From assembly GCF_009938225.1 (NCBI RefSeq), contig NZ_AP019657.1:2852001-2916000 (forward strand): a DNA stretch of 64,000 nt. The letters run 5' to 3'. The translations under genes and the position numbers were made by a program. The notes below the pieces were generated by a model. The model searched no databases. It was given only the letters and a program-made list of their open reading frames with translations, and was not told where the DNA came from. Shown one piece after another: positions 54,716-63,405 of the stretch. How positions within the stretch are numbered: the stretch's first letter is position 1; each line of letters opens with the position of its first letter. The stretch comes from Vibrio ponticus (GTDB lineage Bacteria; Pseudomonadota; Gammaproteobacteria; Enterobacterales; Vibrionaceae).

Positions 54716-54883
54716 TTATGCCGCCTTAATTTCTTCGTTCGGAGTCGCAACCAAAATCGTTTGCTTCTCTACCAAAGTCATTGTCGGCGTAAGTTTTGGT
54801 GCGACAAACGCTTTGGTAAAACCACTGCGACGACGCATTGCACTACGGTTTGTGTGCGAAAACCTGACTGTTGTTGGGCGCAT
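54716..54883 (-). CDS. Unrecognised 55-residue basic protein
   Basis: A small ORF with ATG at 54883 and TAA at 54716-54718. The N-terminal half is rich in Arg, Ser and Thr (RPTTVRF, SAMRRRSGFTKAF), the middle is KLTPTMTLVEKQTILVA and the end is acidic (PNEEIKAA). TAGG lies 7 nt before the ATG and a strong terminator begins directly after the stop, which supports a real transcript. No signal peptide or membrane segment is seen. I do not recognise it and claim no function; it could be ribosome- or nucleic-acid-linked given its charge. Confidence 0.65.
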   Translation of the reverse strand: MRPTTVRFSHTNRSAMRRRSGFTKAFVAPKLTPTMTLVEKQTILVATPNEEIKAA

Positions 54884-55299
54884 CTAATTACCTAACTGTC
54901 AGGCACATCCATTGCCAATGTTATGGCCTAATCAATCATGAGTTGAGCTTCATTACTGAAGTTTGGCTCTTTCTGGCCTACGCCAATCCAAATGATTGAA
55001 GAGGGATTATGATATGAACAACATATCACTAATAGGTTAGCATTACGTAACAGCCTGGTCGATATCTGATCGCTTTTTAAGCAGTCTATGTCACTATAAA
55101 AAGTGGGGTTTTTAATCGATTTGCGGTTCAGTTTGTGCGCTAAATCGTTGAAAAGCCGATCATGGTGGTGGTTGCTGAGGTAATAATGTGCGATGGTGTG
55201 AGAAGTTCATTCGCATGCCTAGTTTTGGGCTATCTATGAGACAAACTCACCAAATAGTATACTTAAAGAGTTTGGCTTCGTTGTGTATCAAGGAGGAGT
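54884..55299. other. Intergenic region before the Spo0M-family gene
   Basis: No ORF of note. It should hold the promoter of the 55-residue ORF (leftward) and of the Spo0M-like gene; TATACT at 55258-55263 could be a -10 for the latter, but no good -35 is present. Confidence 0.35.
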
Positions 55300-55302
55300 T
55301 TG

Positions 55303-56100
55303 ATGTCGTTTTTTAAGAAAACCCTTGCCAGTTTTGGTATTGGTTCTGCCCAAGTTGATTCAGTCCTGCAACAAGAAGTGCTCTATCCGGGGCAGAAGGT
55401 TAATGTGACGATTCATGTCTATGGCGGAGCTACAGAGCAAGCCATCGACAACATCGAATTAAAGTTATGTTGTCGCTATATTAAAGAAGTACCGGTTAAC
55501 CCGGATAAAGCGCAACATGAAACCACCAACAAACGTCGTGCGCCACAAAGCTATGTATTAGCGGAGTGGAACCTGCCTTATGCCTTTACCATTCATCCTG
55601 GTGAGACGCGTGATTTTGATGTGGAACTGGATGTGCCGTGGAATACGCCAATTACCATTGGTGACTCTAAAGTGTGGCTTGATACCGGTCTCGATATCGC
55701 GTTAGCCAAAGACCCAACCGATAAAGATATTCTCACCGTGCGCCCCGATCTTCTAATGGATGGCATTTTGAGTGCGTTAGAAGCGCAAGGAATGCGTCTA
55801 CGTCAGGTTGAATGTGAAGCGGTTGATGGTTTTGAACTTCCTTTCGTGCAAGAGTTTGAGTTTGTGCCTACCACCGGTCCGTATCATGGGCGTTGGCGTG
55901 AACTGGAGTTGGTGGCCTACCGTGAAGAGCAACAACTGAAGTTGTGGTTTGAGGTCGATAGGCATCGAGAGGGCGCGCGTGGCATGTTGGCATCTCTGCT
56001 GGGTGTTGGTCAGCTAAAACGCGAATTGACGATCCCATTGAGCACCGAGCCTAAAACGGCGGGTCAACAAGTGCTGGAGTATCTCGAAGCGACTTGCTAG
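55303..56100 (+). CDS. Spo0M-family (SpoOM) arrestin-like protein
   Basis: A 265-residue protein starting SFFKKTLASFGIGSAQVDSVL, then YPGQKVNVTIHVYGGATEQAIDNIELKLCC, the signature of the Spo0M family, which has an arrestin-like beta-sandwich. In Bacillus it affects sporulation and cell shape; in non-sporulating bacteria its role is unclear. AAGGAGG sits 6-7 nt before the ATG at 55303, which decides the start over a TTG at 55300. Confidence 0.88.
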   Translation: MSFFKKTLASFGIGSAQVDSVLQQEVLYPGQKVNVTIHVYGGATEQAIDNIELKLCCRYIKEVPVNPDKAQHETTNKRRAPQSYVLAEWNLPYAFTIHPGETRDFDVELDVPWNTPITIGDSKVWLDTGLDIALAKDPTDKDILTVRPDLLMDGILSALEAQGMRLRQVECEAVDGFELPFVQEFEFVPTTGPYHGRWRELELVAYREEQQLKLWFEVDRHREGARGMLASLLGVGQLKRELTIPLSTEPKTAGQQVLEYLEATC

Positions 56101-56130
56101 CGATAGCATAATAAAACTATCACCAACTTG

Positions 56131-56148
56131 GGCTTACACGTGTAAGCC
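56131..56148. repeat. 18-bp perfect palindrome
   Basis: GGCTTACACGTGTAAGCC lies 31 bp after the Spo0M-family stop. There is no T run, so termination is unlikely; it may be an operator or an RNA processing hairpin. Confidence 0.6.
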
Positions 56149-56160
56149 AAATGTGCCATA

Positions 56161-56190
56161 CTCGGGATTCGTGTTGCAGCCAATCCCGAG
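56161..56190 (+). repeat. Inverted repeat just before the trhA start
   Basis: CTCGGGATT (56161-56169) and AATCCCGAG (56182-56190) are perfect 9-bp arms around a 12-nt loop, ending 8 nt before the trhA ATG. The hairpin would include the only GAG that could act as ribosome binding site. Confidence 0.6.
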
Positions 56191-56198
56191 CGATAGTT

Positions 56199-56855
56199 AT
56201 GTCCGACAATAATCAAAATGCGGCTTATAGCGTCAAAGAAGAGATCGCCAATACCATTACTCATGCTATCGGCATGGTGTTAGGTATTGTTGGTCTGGTA
56301 TTGCTATTAATCAAAGCCATCGACCATCATGCTGATGCGTTGACTATCACTAGTATGAGCATTTATGGGGGCAGCATCATTGTGCTGTTTCTTGCTTCCA
56401 CTCTTTATCATGCGATTCCATACCGCAAAGCCAAGCGAGCGCTTAAGACCTTTGACCATTGCGCGATCTATCTGCTGATAGCGGGCAGTTATACGCCATT
56501 TTTGTTAGTCAGCCTGCGCACACCACTGGCGATTGGTTTGATGATCGTGATTTGGTCGATCGCTTTGGTCGGCATCATTATGAAACTGGCCTTTGTTTAT
56601 CGCTTTAAGCGACTCTCTCTGGTGACCTATTTAATGATGGGTTGGTTATCGTTAGTGGTGATCTATCAGTTGGCGATGAATTTAGCTTGGGAAGGCTTAA
56701 CGCTGTTAGCGGTAGGTGGACTGATTTATTCGCTAGGGGTGATTTTCTATGTGGCGAAACGCATCCCTTACAATCATGCTATTTGGCATGGCTTTGTTTT
56801 AGCAGGATGCGCTTGTCATTTCTTTGCCATTTATTACTTTGTTCAGCCAGTGTGA
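56199..56855 (+). CDS. trhA: TrhA / hemolysin III (PAQR) family membrane protein
   Basis: A 218-residue seven-helix inner-membrane protein. [47 protein letters not shown] and [19 protein letters not shown] carry the His and Asp/Ser residues of the PAQR metal site. E. coli TrhA (YqfA) is linked to membrane energetics; haemolytic activity is doubtful. ATG at 56199 is chosen; the longer frame from 56151 has a Cys-rich non-conserved N-terminus and runs through the hairpin. Confidence 0.9.
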   Translation: MSDNNQNAAYSVKEEIANTITHAIGMVLGIVGLVLLLIKAIDHHADALTITSMSIYGGSIIVLFLASTLYHAIPYRKAKRALKTFDHCAIYLLIAGSYTPFLLVSLRTPLAIGLMIVIWSIALVGIIMKLAFVYRFKRLSLVTYLMMGWLSLVVIYQLAMNLAWEGLTLLAVGGLIYSLGVIFYVAKRIPYNHAIWHGFVLAGCACHFFAIYYFVQPV

Positions 56856-56865
56856 GACTGGCTGA
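56843..56865. terminator. Hairpin between trhA and trkH
   Basis: TCAGCCAGT / ACTGGCTGA, 9 bp, loop GTGAG, overlaps the trhA stop and ends 4 nt before the trkH stop on the other strand. It lacks T runs on either side, so its strength is doubtful. Confidence 0.45.
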
Positions 56866-56869
56866 CAAG

Positions 56870-58315
56870 TTAACGTTTCCAGAAGGCAGGGAAGAACAGC
56901 ACCAAAATGGTGAGGATTTCCAAGCGTCCCATTAACATACCAAAACTTAAAATCCATTTGGCGGTATCGGGTAACGAAGAGAAGTTACCGGTTGGACCGA
57001 TAATGGTACCCATACCCGGACCGACGTTCGCTACTGCGGTGATCGAGCCAGAAATACTGGTCACCGGATCAAGTCCTAAGGCACTTAAGCTGCCAGCCAC
57101 AACAATGATGGTAATGAAATAGGTCAAACAGAACGCGACAACTGAGCGCACGATATCGTCATTCACCGGACGATGGTTGTAGCGCTGAATAAACACCCCT
57201 GATGGGTGAATCAGTTTCATGATCTGTTTGTTCAGTAGCGTCATTGCGATCTGGAAGCGGAATATTTTCATCCCGCCAGAGGTTGAGCCCGAACACGCCC
57301 CCACCATCAGCAAGAAGAAAAACAGCGTCGCGGGTAGCGCCCCCCACGCGGTAAAGTCTTCCAAGCCAAAACCTGTCGTCGTCACCACGGAAATGATGTT
57401 AAACAGCGAAACGCGCACCGCATCCAACACGGTGTAATCATTGCGCACAACTAGCCATGTGCTGATCACCACGCCTGTCGCCAATACTAAATAAGCAAAG
57501 CCGCGCACTTGGGCATCTTTCAACAGAATGCTTGGCTTACGTTTGGTGATGGCAGAGATAAACAGTAAGAAAGGTAGACCGCCAAGGAACATAAATAGCG
57601 TTGCGTTCCAGTGTGCACCATGGGAAAAGTGGTTCATTGAGCCATCAGAGGTGGAGTAACCACCGGTGGATAGCGTAGTGAATGAGTGGTTGATCGCTTC
57701 AAACAGGTCCATGCCTGACAGTAAGAAACCAAGCATGCACAAACCAGTTAGCGTTACGTAAACCAAGACGATATTTTTCGCGACGGTTTTTGCGCGTGGG
57801 CTACTTTTATCTGACCAATCGGAAGATTCGGTTTGGAATAACTTCATACCACCGACGTTAAGCATCGGTAAGATGGCTACTGCCATTACGATAAAGCCAA
57901 TACCACCAAGCCATTGCAAGATTGAGCGCCACAACAAAATACTCGGCGCCATGCTATCTAAGCCACTTAACACGGTTGAGCCGGTAGTGGTGATACCCGA
58001 CATGGTCTCAAAGTAGGCGTCAGTAAAGCTAATGTGGTTGATAAACACAAACGGCAGCGCTGCAAAGGCACTGGCAATGGTCCACACCAAACTGGTGATG
58101 AGGAACATATCGCGCACGCTGAGTTTAAAGGTCGCGGTGCGACCTATGGTTAAGCAGAAAAAAGCCACCAAGTGCGTGATCAAGACTGATTGACCAAACT
58201 CGATAAACCCCGAGGTGCCAGAGAAAAATGCCACTAAGGTGGGTACGTACATAAATAGGGCGAGTTTAGACAGTACTAACCCTATCACGAACAGTACGGG
58301 ACGAAAATTAACCAT
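56870..58315 (-). CDS. trkH: Trk potassium uptake channel TrkH
   Basis: A 481-residue membrane protein with four pore repeats. TGSTVLSG, TGGYSTSDGS, TTGFGLEDF and NVGPGMG are the selectivity-filter regions. With TrkA it forms the main K+ uptake system. It follows trkA by 13 nt in one operon. Confidence 0.97.
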   Translation of the reverse strand: MVNFRPVLFVIGLVLSKLALFMYVPTLVAFFSGTSGFIEFGQSVLITHLVAFFCLTIGRTATFKLSVRDMFLITSLVWTIASAFAALPFVFINHISFTDAYFETMSGITTTGSTVLSGLDSMAPSILLWRSILQWLGGIGFIVMAVAILPMLNVGGMKLFQTESSDWSDKSSPRAKTVAKNIVLVYVTLTGLCMLGFLLSGMDLFEAINHSFTTLSTGGYSTSDGSMNHFSHGAHWNATLFMFLGGLPFLLFISAITKRKPSILLKDAQVRGFAYLVLATGVVISTWLVVRNDYTVLDAVRVSLFNIISVVTTTGFGLEDFTAWGALPATLFFFLLMVGACSGSTSGGMKIFRFQIAMTLLNKQIMKLIHPSGVFIQRYNHRPVNDDIVRSVVAFCLTYFITIIVVAGSLSALGLDPVTSISGSITAVANVGPGMGTIIGPTGNFSSLPDTAKWILSFGMLMGRLEILTILVLFFPAFWKR

Positions 58316-58328
58316 GTTGAACTGCGCC

Positions 58329-59705
58329 TTAGAGGAAGAATGGACTCGGCTGGAAGAGTGTCTCTACATCAGGGACATACTTCTTATCGACCAAGAACAT
58401 TACCACGTGGTCATCTTGTTCGATAACCGTTCTGTCGTGGGCAATCAGTACTTCTTCACCACGCACAATCGCACCAATGGTGGTGCCTGGTGGCAGTTTA
58501 ATATCGCCAATCGCGCGACCGACCACTTTCGAGGTGCTCTCATCACCGTGGGCAATCGCTTCGATTGCTTCTGCAGCGCCGCGGCGCAGCGAAGATACGT
58601 TAACAATATCAGCACGACGCACGTGAGTGAGTAGGGCAGAGATGGTGGCTTGCTGCGGCGAGATTGCCACATCGATAACCCCACCTTGTACCAAGTCGAC
58701 GTAAGCACCACGTTGGATCAGCACCATTACCTTCTTCGCACCCATACGTTTGGCAAGCATGGCTGACATGATGTTGGTTTCATCTTCGTTTGTCAGCGCA
58801 ATGAATACATCCACTTGGTCGATGTTTTCTTCGGTCAGTAGCTCTTGGTCTGCGGCATCACCACAGAATACGATGGTGTTTTCCAACTCTTCTGAGAGGC
58901 GCTCAGCACGCTGGTAATTGCGCTCAATCAGCTTGACGCTGTAGTTCTGTTCAAGGCGTTTAGCCAAGCTGGCACCGATGTTACCACCCCCAACAATCAT
59001 GATGCGGCGGTATGGCTTTTCAAGGCGTTGCAATTCACTCATCACGGAGCGAATGTGGTTACTCGCAGCAACGAAGAACACTTCATCGTCCGCTTCAATA
59101 ATGGTGGTGCCTTGTGGACGAATAGGACGACCTTGACGGAATATCGCTGCGACACGGGTATCAATGTGCGGCATGTGCTCACGCAGAGCGGAGAGTGCAT
59201 TACCCACTAATGGACCGCCATAGTAGGCTTTAACCGCAACTAAGCTAACCTTTTGCTCGGCAAAGCTGACTACTTGCAGGGCGCCTGGGTATTGGATCAG
59301 ACGTTCAATGTAACTCGTGACGAGTTCTTCAGGAGCGATAAGGTGGTCAACGGGAACCGCGCCAGATTGGAATAGCGCTTCTTTTTCAGCAAGGTATTGA
59401 GGGGAACGAATACGAGCAATTCGATTGGGCGTGTTAAACAGAGAAAACGCCACTTGGCAGGCTGCCATGTTGGTTTCATCGGTGTTGGTCACCGCGACCA
59501 GCATATCGGCATCTTGCGCCCCTGCTTCGCGCAGTACATCTGGGTGACTTGCATGACCATTTACAACACGTAAATCATATTTATCTTGCAGTTCACGCAG
59601 TCGGTCACTGTCTTTATCGACGATGGTGATATCGTTATTTTCACCAACAAGGTTTTCTGCCAAAGTACCGCCAACCTGACCTGCGCCAAGAATGATGATC
59701 TTCAT
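58329..59705 (-). CDS. trkA: Trk potassium uptake regulator TrkA
   Basis: A 458-residue cytoplasmic gating ring subunit with two RCK repeats. Each begins with a Rossmann NAD-binding motif: [17 protein letters not shown] (residues 3-19) and [18 protein letters not shown] (near 235). Each is followed by a TrkA-C domain. First gene of trkAH. Confidence 0.97.
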   Translation of the reverse strand: MKIIILGAGQVGGTLAENLVGENNDITIVDKDSDRLRELQDKYDLRVVNGHASHPDVLREAGAQDADMLVAVTNTDETNMAACQVAFSLFNTPNRIARIRSPQYLAEKEALFQSGAVPVDHLIAPEELVTSYIERLIQYPGALQVVSFAEQKVSLVAVKAYYGGPLVGNALSALREHMPHIDTRVAAIFRQGRPIRPQGTTIIEADDEVFFVAASNHIRSVMSELQRLEKPYRRIMIVGGGNIGASLAKRLEQNYSVKLIERNYQRAERLSEELENTIVFCGDAADQELLTEENIDQVDVFIALTNEDETNIMSAMLAKRMGAKKVMVLIQRGAYVDLVQGGVIDVAISPQQATISALLTHVRRADIVNVSSLRRGAAEAIEAIAHGDESTSKVVGRAIGDIKLPPGTTIGAIVRGEEVLIAHDRTVIEQDDHVVMFLVDKKYVPDVETLFQPSPFFL

Positions 59706-59750
59706 ATTCTTATCTCATTTTGTTACTGAAATACCCATAAGGCTATTGTG

Positions 59751-59766
59751 GTTAATATATATTAAC
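59751..59766. promoter_or_regulatory. 16-bp AT-rich palindrome upstream of trkA
   Basis: GTTAATATATATTAAC is perfectly palindromic and lies 46 bp upstream of trkA. It may be an operator or part of the promoter. Confidence 0.4.
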
Positions 59767-59809
59767 TCTGACCTACTAGGTATAGTTCGTATTCCAATGC
59801 CTTGAAAAT

Positions 59810-59844
59810 AAAAGTGAAACCTACAAAGAATAAGTTTCACTTTT
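59810..59844 (-). terminator. Terminator after rsmB
   Basis: AAAAGTGAAAC / GTTTCACTTTT, 11 bp, with a 13-nt loop and a T-rich 3' end on the minus strand. It lies 9 nt past the rsmB stop and separates it from trkA. Confidence 0.72.
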
Positions 59845-59853
59845 ATGACAGAA

Positions 59854-61134
59854 CTAGGCTTTTTTGGTCATTACTGCGTAGTAGAAACCATCCATATCGT
59901 CTTCACCTGGAAGGATTTGACGACCAGGGTTGTCGCTCTCTGAGCCTTGCAGCTGTGCATCTTTAGTGCGCTCAAGGAAAGCTTTCACCTGTAGTTTGTT
60001 CTCTTGCGGGGTGATAGAGCAAGTTGCGTAAACTAAGGTTCCGCCTGGTTTTAGTTGTTGCCACATCGCATCAATGATTTCACTTTGCAGTTCAGCCAAT
60101 GCGTCGATGTCGTCAGCGCGACGTAGCCACTTGATGTCTGGGTGACGACGAATGACACCCGTTGCCGAACATGGTGCATCCAATAGAATGCGATCGAACT
60201 GTTCGCCGTGCCACCAATCTTGTGGTTTGCGTGCGTCGCCACAAATCACTTCTGCTTGAAGATTAAGGCGCTTAAGGTTGTCGTGCACACGTTTTAGACG
60301 TGAGTCATCACAGTCGATTGCGACCACTTGTGCATCTTTGGTGCGCTCAAGAATATGTGCCGTTTTACCACCTGGTGCAGCGCAGCAATCTAGAATCAGT
60401 TCGCCATCTTGCGGGGTTAGGTAATCAAGTGACAACTGAGCCGCGGCATCTTGGACCGATACCCAGCCTTTTTCAAAACCTGGCAGCTTAGTGACATCAC
60501 AAGGCGCAGCAAGTTTCAGAGCGTCAGCCGCTTGTGGATGAAGGCTAGTTTCGATGCCTTCTTTATCGAGTAGCGCTTGGTATTCATCACGGCTATGGTG
60601 CTGGTGGTTCACACGTAGCCACATTGGCGCTTTGCTGTTGTTTGCTTCAACAATGTCTTGCCATTGCTCTGGATACGCTTGTTGTAGCAGTTTCAGTAAC
60701 CAACTTGGGTGACCGTATTTGCCTGCGTTGTGGCTAACGGCTTGCTCATCCAATTGCTCTTGATTGCGTTGGTAGTTACGTAATACCGCATTGATTAAGC
60801 CACGTAGGCGCGGACCTTTAAGATCTTTGGTGCCCTCAACGGTTTCGCCAACCGCTGCGTGAGCAGGAATACGCATAAAGCTCAGCTGGTAAATACCTAC
60901 AAGGATTAGGTGATGGAAGACACGTTGTTTGCCTTTTAGCGGCTTGTCCATCAACTCATTGGCGATAGATTCTAAGCGAGGCAAGTAACGCAGCGCACCG
61001 TAGCAAATCTCTTGTAATAGAGCATGGTCACGAGGTCGAATCTGCTGTTGAGCCGCAGGAAGGGCGTTAGAGAGTGATTGACCTTTGTCGACAACTTGGA
61101 AAAGGACATTAGCTGCCGCAGCGCGAACATTCAT
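59854..61134 (-). CDS. rsmB: 16S rRNA m5C967 methyltransferase RsmB
   Basis: A 426-residue enzyme with an N-terminal NusB-like RNA-binding domain (to about 140) and a C-terminal SAM domain. The SAM motif is [14 protein letters not shown], and the two catalytic Cys motifs are [14 protein letters not shown] and [11 protein letters not shown]. It follows fmt with a 118-nt gap containing hairpins. Confidence 0.97.
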   Translation of the reverse strand: MNVRAAAANVLFQVVDKGQSLSNALPAAQQQIRPRDHALLQEICYGALRYLPRLESIANELMDKPLKGKQRVFHHLILVGIYQLSFMRIPAHAAVGETVEGTKDLKGPRLRGLINAVLRNYQRNQEQLDEQAVSHNAGKYGHPSWLLKLLQQAYPEQWQDIVEANNSKAPMWLRVNHQHHSRDEYQALLDKEGIETSLHPQAADALKLAAPCDVTKLPGFEKGWVSVQDAAAQLSLDYLTPQDGELILDCCAAPGGKTAHILERTKDAQVVAIDCDDSRLKRVHDNLKRLNLQAEVICGDARKPQDWWHGEQFDRILLDAPCSATGVIRRHPDIKWLRRADDIDALAELQSEIIDAMWQQLKPGGTLVYATCSITPQENKLQVKAFLERTKDAQLQGSESDNPGRQILPGEDDMDGFYYAVMTKKA

Positions 61135-61155
61135 GTTGAATACCTTAAAGTAAAG

Positions 61156-61212
61156 GAGGGCATCTCTGCCCTCAAAAAGTTCTTATATACCTACCTGTTG
61201 CTCGGTAGGTAT
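61156..61212 (-). other. Two hairpins between fmt and rsmB
   Basis: ATACCTACC / GGTAGGTAT (61187-61195/61204-61212) and GAGGGCA / TGCCCTC (61156-61162/61167-61173) are perfect stems in the fmt-rsmB gap. The second is followed by CTTTAC on the minus strand, a poor T run. They may lower rsmB expression or mark a processing site. Confidence 0.55.
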
Positions 61213-61252
61213 TGTCACCAATGCGCGGATTGCGTATTGGTTGCGGTTTGAA

Positions 61253-62200
61253 TTAAGCCAGTTGGCTACCCACTTCAAACCAAGCCGCACGTGAGTTCAG
61301 AATATCTTGAACTGACATGGCTTTTTTACCTGGTACTTGCAGTTGCTCTAGCACCAATACGCCATTGCCTGTTGCCACATAGATGCCTGATTTATCCGCT
61401 TGGATAATCGTACCCGCAGGTTTATTGCTACTTTGCTCTGTAACACGGCTTTGCCATACTTTGATGCTGTTTTCAGCGACTTCAAAGTGGCTCATTGGCC
61501 ATGGGTTAAAAGCACGCACACAGCGTTCAATGTGCGCCGCGTCGTCATTCCAGTCAATGCGCGCTTCTTCTTTGCTTAGTTTTTTCGCGTAGTTCGCCAA
61601 CTCGTCATCTTGCTTAACTGGCACGGCTTTCCCGGTTGCGATGTCGGTTAAACACTCAACCAATGCAACAGGACCAAGTTCAGCGAGTTTTTCGTACATT
61701 GATGCACTGGTGTCGCTTGCTTCGATTGGTAGCGTCGCGATTTTTAGCATATCACCAGTATCAAGACCGATGTCCATCTGCATAATGGTCACGCCGGTTT
61801 CGGCATCACCCGCCCAAATTGAACGTTGGATAGGTGCAGCGCCACGCCAGCGTGGAAGAATCGATCCGTGTACGTTAATACAACCCAGTTTAGGTGTATC
61901 CAGTACGACTTGTGGTAGCAGTAGACCGTATGCCACCACAACCATGATGTCAGCATTGAGCTCCGCTAATTCTTGCTTAGCTTCGTCTGACTTAAAGTTT
62001 TCTGGTTGGTATACCGGAATGTTGTGCTCAACCGCGATCTGTTTTACCGCGCTCGCAGTCAATTTCTTACCACGACCCGCTGGGCGATCTGGCTGCGTGT
62101 AGACAGCAATAACTTCGTGCTCCGAAGACAACAACGCCGCCAAATGACGGGCGGCGAAGTCCGGAGTACCTGCAAATACAATACGTAAAGGCTTGCTCAA
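61253..62200 (-). CDS. fmt: Methionyl-tRNA formyltransferase
   Basis: A 315-residue enzyme that formylates initiator Met-tRNA using 10-formyl-THF. The N-terminal catalytic domain has Asn109-x-His111 ([21 protein letters not shown]) and the GLDTGDML segment. The start is TTG at 62200 ([15 protein letters not shown]), with AGGAAGG upstream; no ATG fits. It is 32 nt after def. Confidence 0.97.
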   Translation of the reverse strand: MSKPLRIVFAGTPDFAARHLAALLSSEHEVIAVYTQPDRPAGRGKKLTASAVKQIAVEHNIPVYQPENFKSDEAKQELAELNADIMVVVAYGLLLPQVVLDTPKLGCINVHGSILPRWRGAAPIQRSIWAGDAETGVTIMQMDIGLDTGDMLKIATLPIEASDTSASMYEKLAELGPVALVECLTDIATGKAVPVKQDDELANYAKKLSKEEARIDWNDDAAHIERCVRAFNPWPMSHFEVAENSIKVWQSRVTEQSSNKPAGTIIQADKSGIYVATGNGVLVLEQLQVPGKKAMSVQDILNSRAAWFEVGSQLA

Positions 62201-62232
62201 GGTACCTTCCTTCTTACTAATTCTGTCGCGAC

Positions 62233-62745
62233 TTAACGTTGCTTGTCGTTAAAGCGTTTGATTTTCGCTAGCTTGTCTTGAATACGCTTACGCTTTAGTG
62301 GCGATAGGTAATCAACGAATAGCTTGCCTTCTAGGTGATCCAGTTCGTGTTGAACACAAATCGCTAGTAGGTCATCCGCTTCGAAAGTGTATTCTTCACC
62401 GTCGCGGTTTAGTGCTTTAACGGTCACTTCTGCTGCGCGTGGCACAAGAGCGCGAGCACCAGGAACTGAAAGACACCCTTCTTCAATGCCATCTTCGCCG
62501 CGTTTCTCTAGAATTTCAGGGTTAATAAGCACCATTGGCTCATTACGGTTTTCTGAAATATCGATAACCACGATACGCTGGTGAACATCAACTTGCGTTG
62601 CCGCAAGACCGATACCTTCTTCGTCGTACATGGTTTCAATCATGTCGTCGACGATCTTTTGAATTTCTGGAGTCACAGCTTCTACTGGCTTAGCCACAGT
62701 GCGAAGGCGATCATCTGGGAATGTTAATACTTGTAATACAGACAT
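62233..62745 (-). CDS. def: Peptide deformylase
   Basis: The 170-residue metalloenzyme removes the formyl group from nascent proteins. All three motifs are intact: GIGLAATQ (44-51), EGCLS with Cys91, and QHELDH with His133/Glu134/His137. ATG at 62745 ([15 protein letters not shown]) is chosen over GTG at 62751. def-fmt-rsmB form one leftward unit. Confidence 0.97.
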   Translation of the reverse strand: MSVLQVLTFPDDRLRTVAKPVEAVTPEIQKIVDDMIETMYDEEGIGLAATQVDVHQRIVVIDISENRNEPMVLINPEILEKRGEDGIEEGCLSVPGARALVPRAAEVTVKALNRDGEEYTFEADDLLAICVQHELDHLEGKLFVDYLSPLKRKRIQDKLAKIKRFNDKQR

Positions 62746-62916
62746 ATTCACTCGAAATATTGATTTGTGCCGAATCGAGATTACCTCGTTGGCTCAATTC
62801 TAGACATTTTAGACCTCAAATGACAGCATCAATACGCTTTTTGAGGTGCTTTTCTGTCGATAAAGTAACCACCTTTGTTGTCAGGTTTATTAACGAATCA
62901 ATACAAGGAGTGGGTT

Positions 62917-63405
62917 ATGCATTGGCGATACACTAAGCTTCTTTTGCTGGTTACACTGCTGTTTTCGCAGCTCCCAAGCTATGCTCAGCAAGCGCCTGAG
63001 GTTAAAACGACAGTTAAATTAATCCCCAAAATTCGTCCTCTCGATGCAAATCAAACTGTGCTGCTAACTGAGTCGGCTGCCGATAGCTTGGCATTGGTGC
63101 TCTCATCACAACAGTTGCGAGACGCTGCGCGGGTGATTGGACTTAACCATGGTAAGCATTACATCACTGACCAAGATCGGCTATTTATTACTGGCGCGCA
63201 GAGCCAAACTCGCTGGGGAATCTATCATCCCACCCAAAGCTACTCACAAGATGAGTCAGAATTCGTCCAGCTAAAAGTGGTCGCATGGGCTGAGTTGCAA
63301 GAGAGCGGGGAAAAGATGTCGCGTTTGCAGATCACTCGTTTACTACAAGAAGTGCGGGCTGATGATATTGCGCTACCGATAGAGTGGAGTGAGCGTCGTG
63401 ACTGA
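62917..63405 (+). CDS. Short secreted protein upstream of dprA (LysM-associated family remnant?)
   Basis: A 162-residue protein with a signal peptide (HWRYTKLLLLVTLLFSQLPSYA). No LysM motif is seen. The part LRDAARVIGLNHGKHYITDQDRLFITG...WGIYHPTQSY resembles, by my recollection, the C-terminal domain of larger LysM proteins that precede dprA in relatives. It could be a shortened version or a separate family. AAGGAG precedes the ATG at 62917. It overlaps dprA by 8 nt. Confidence 0.7.
   Translation: MHWRYTKLLLLVTLLFSQLPSYAQQAPEVKTTVKLIPKIRPLDANQTVLLTESAADSLALVLSSQQLRDAARVIGLNHGKHYITDQDRLFITGAQSQTRWGIYHPTQSYSQDESEFVQLKVVAWAELQESGEKMSRLQITRLLQEVRADDIALPIEWSERRD

Noticed and set aside
58215..58634. 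Open frame opposite trkH and trkA
   Set aside because: Antisense to two intact genes across their junction.
61641..62102. 153-residue open frame opposite fmt
   Set aside because: Antisense to fmt, whose motifs are intact; no independent signals.
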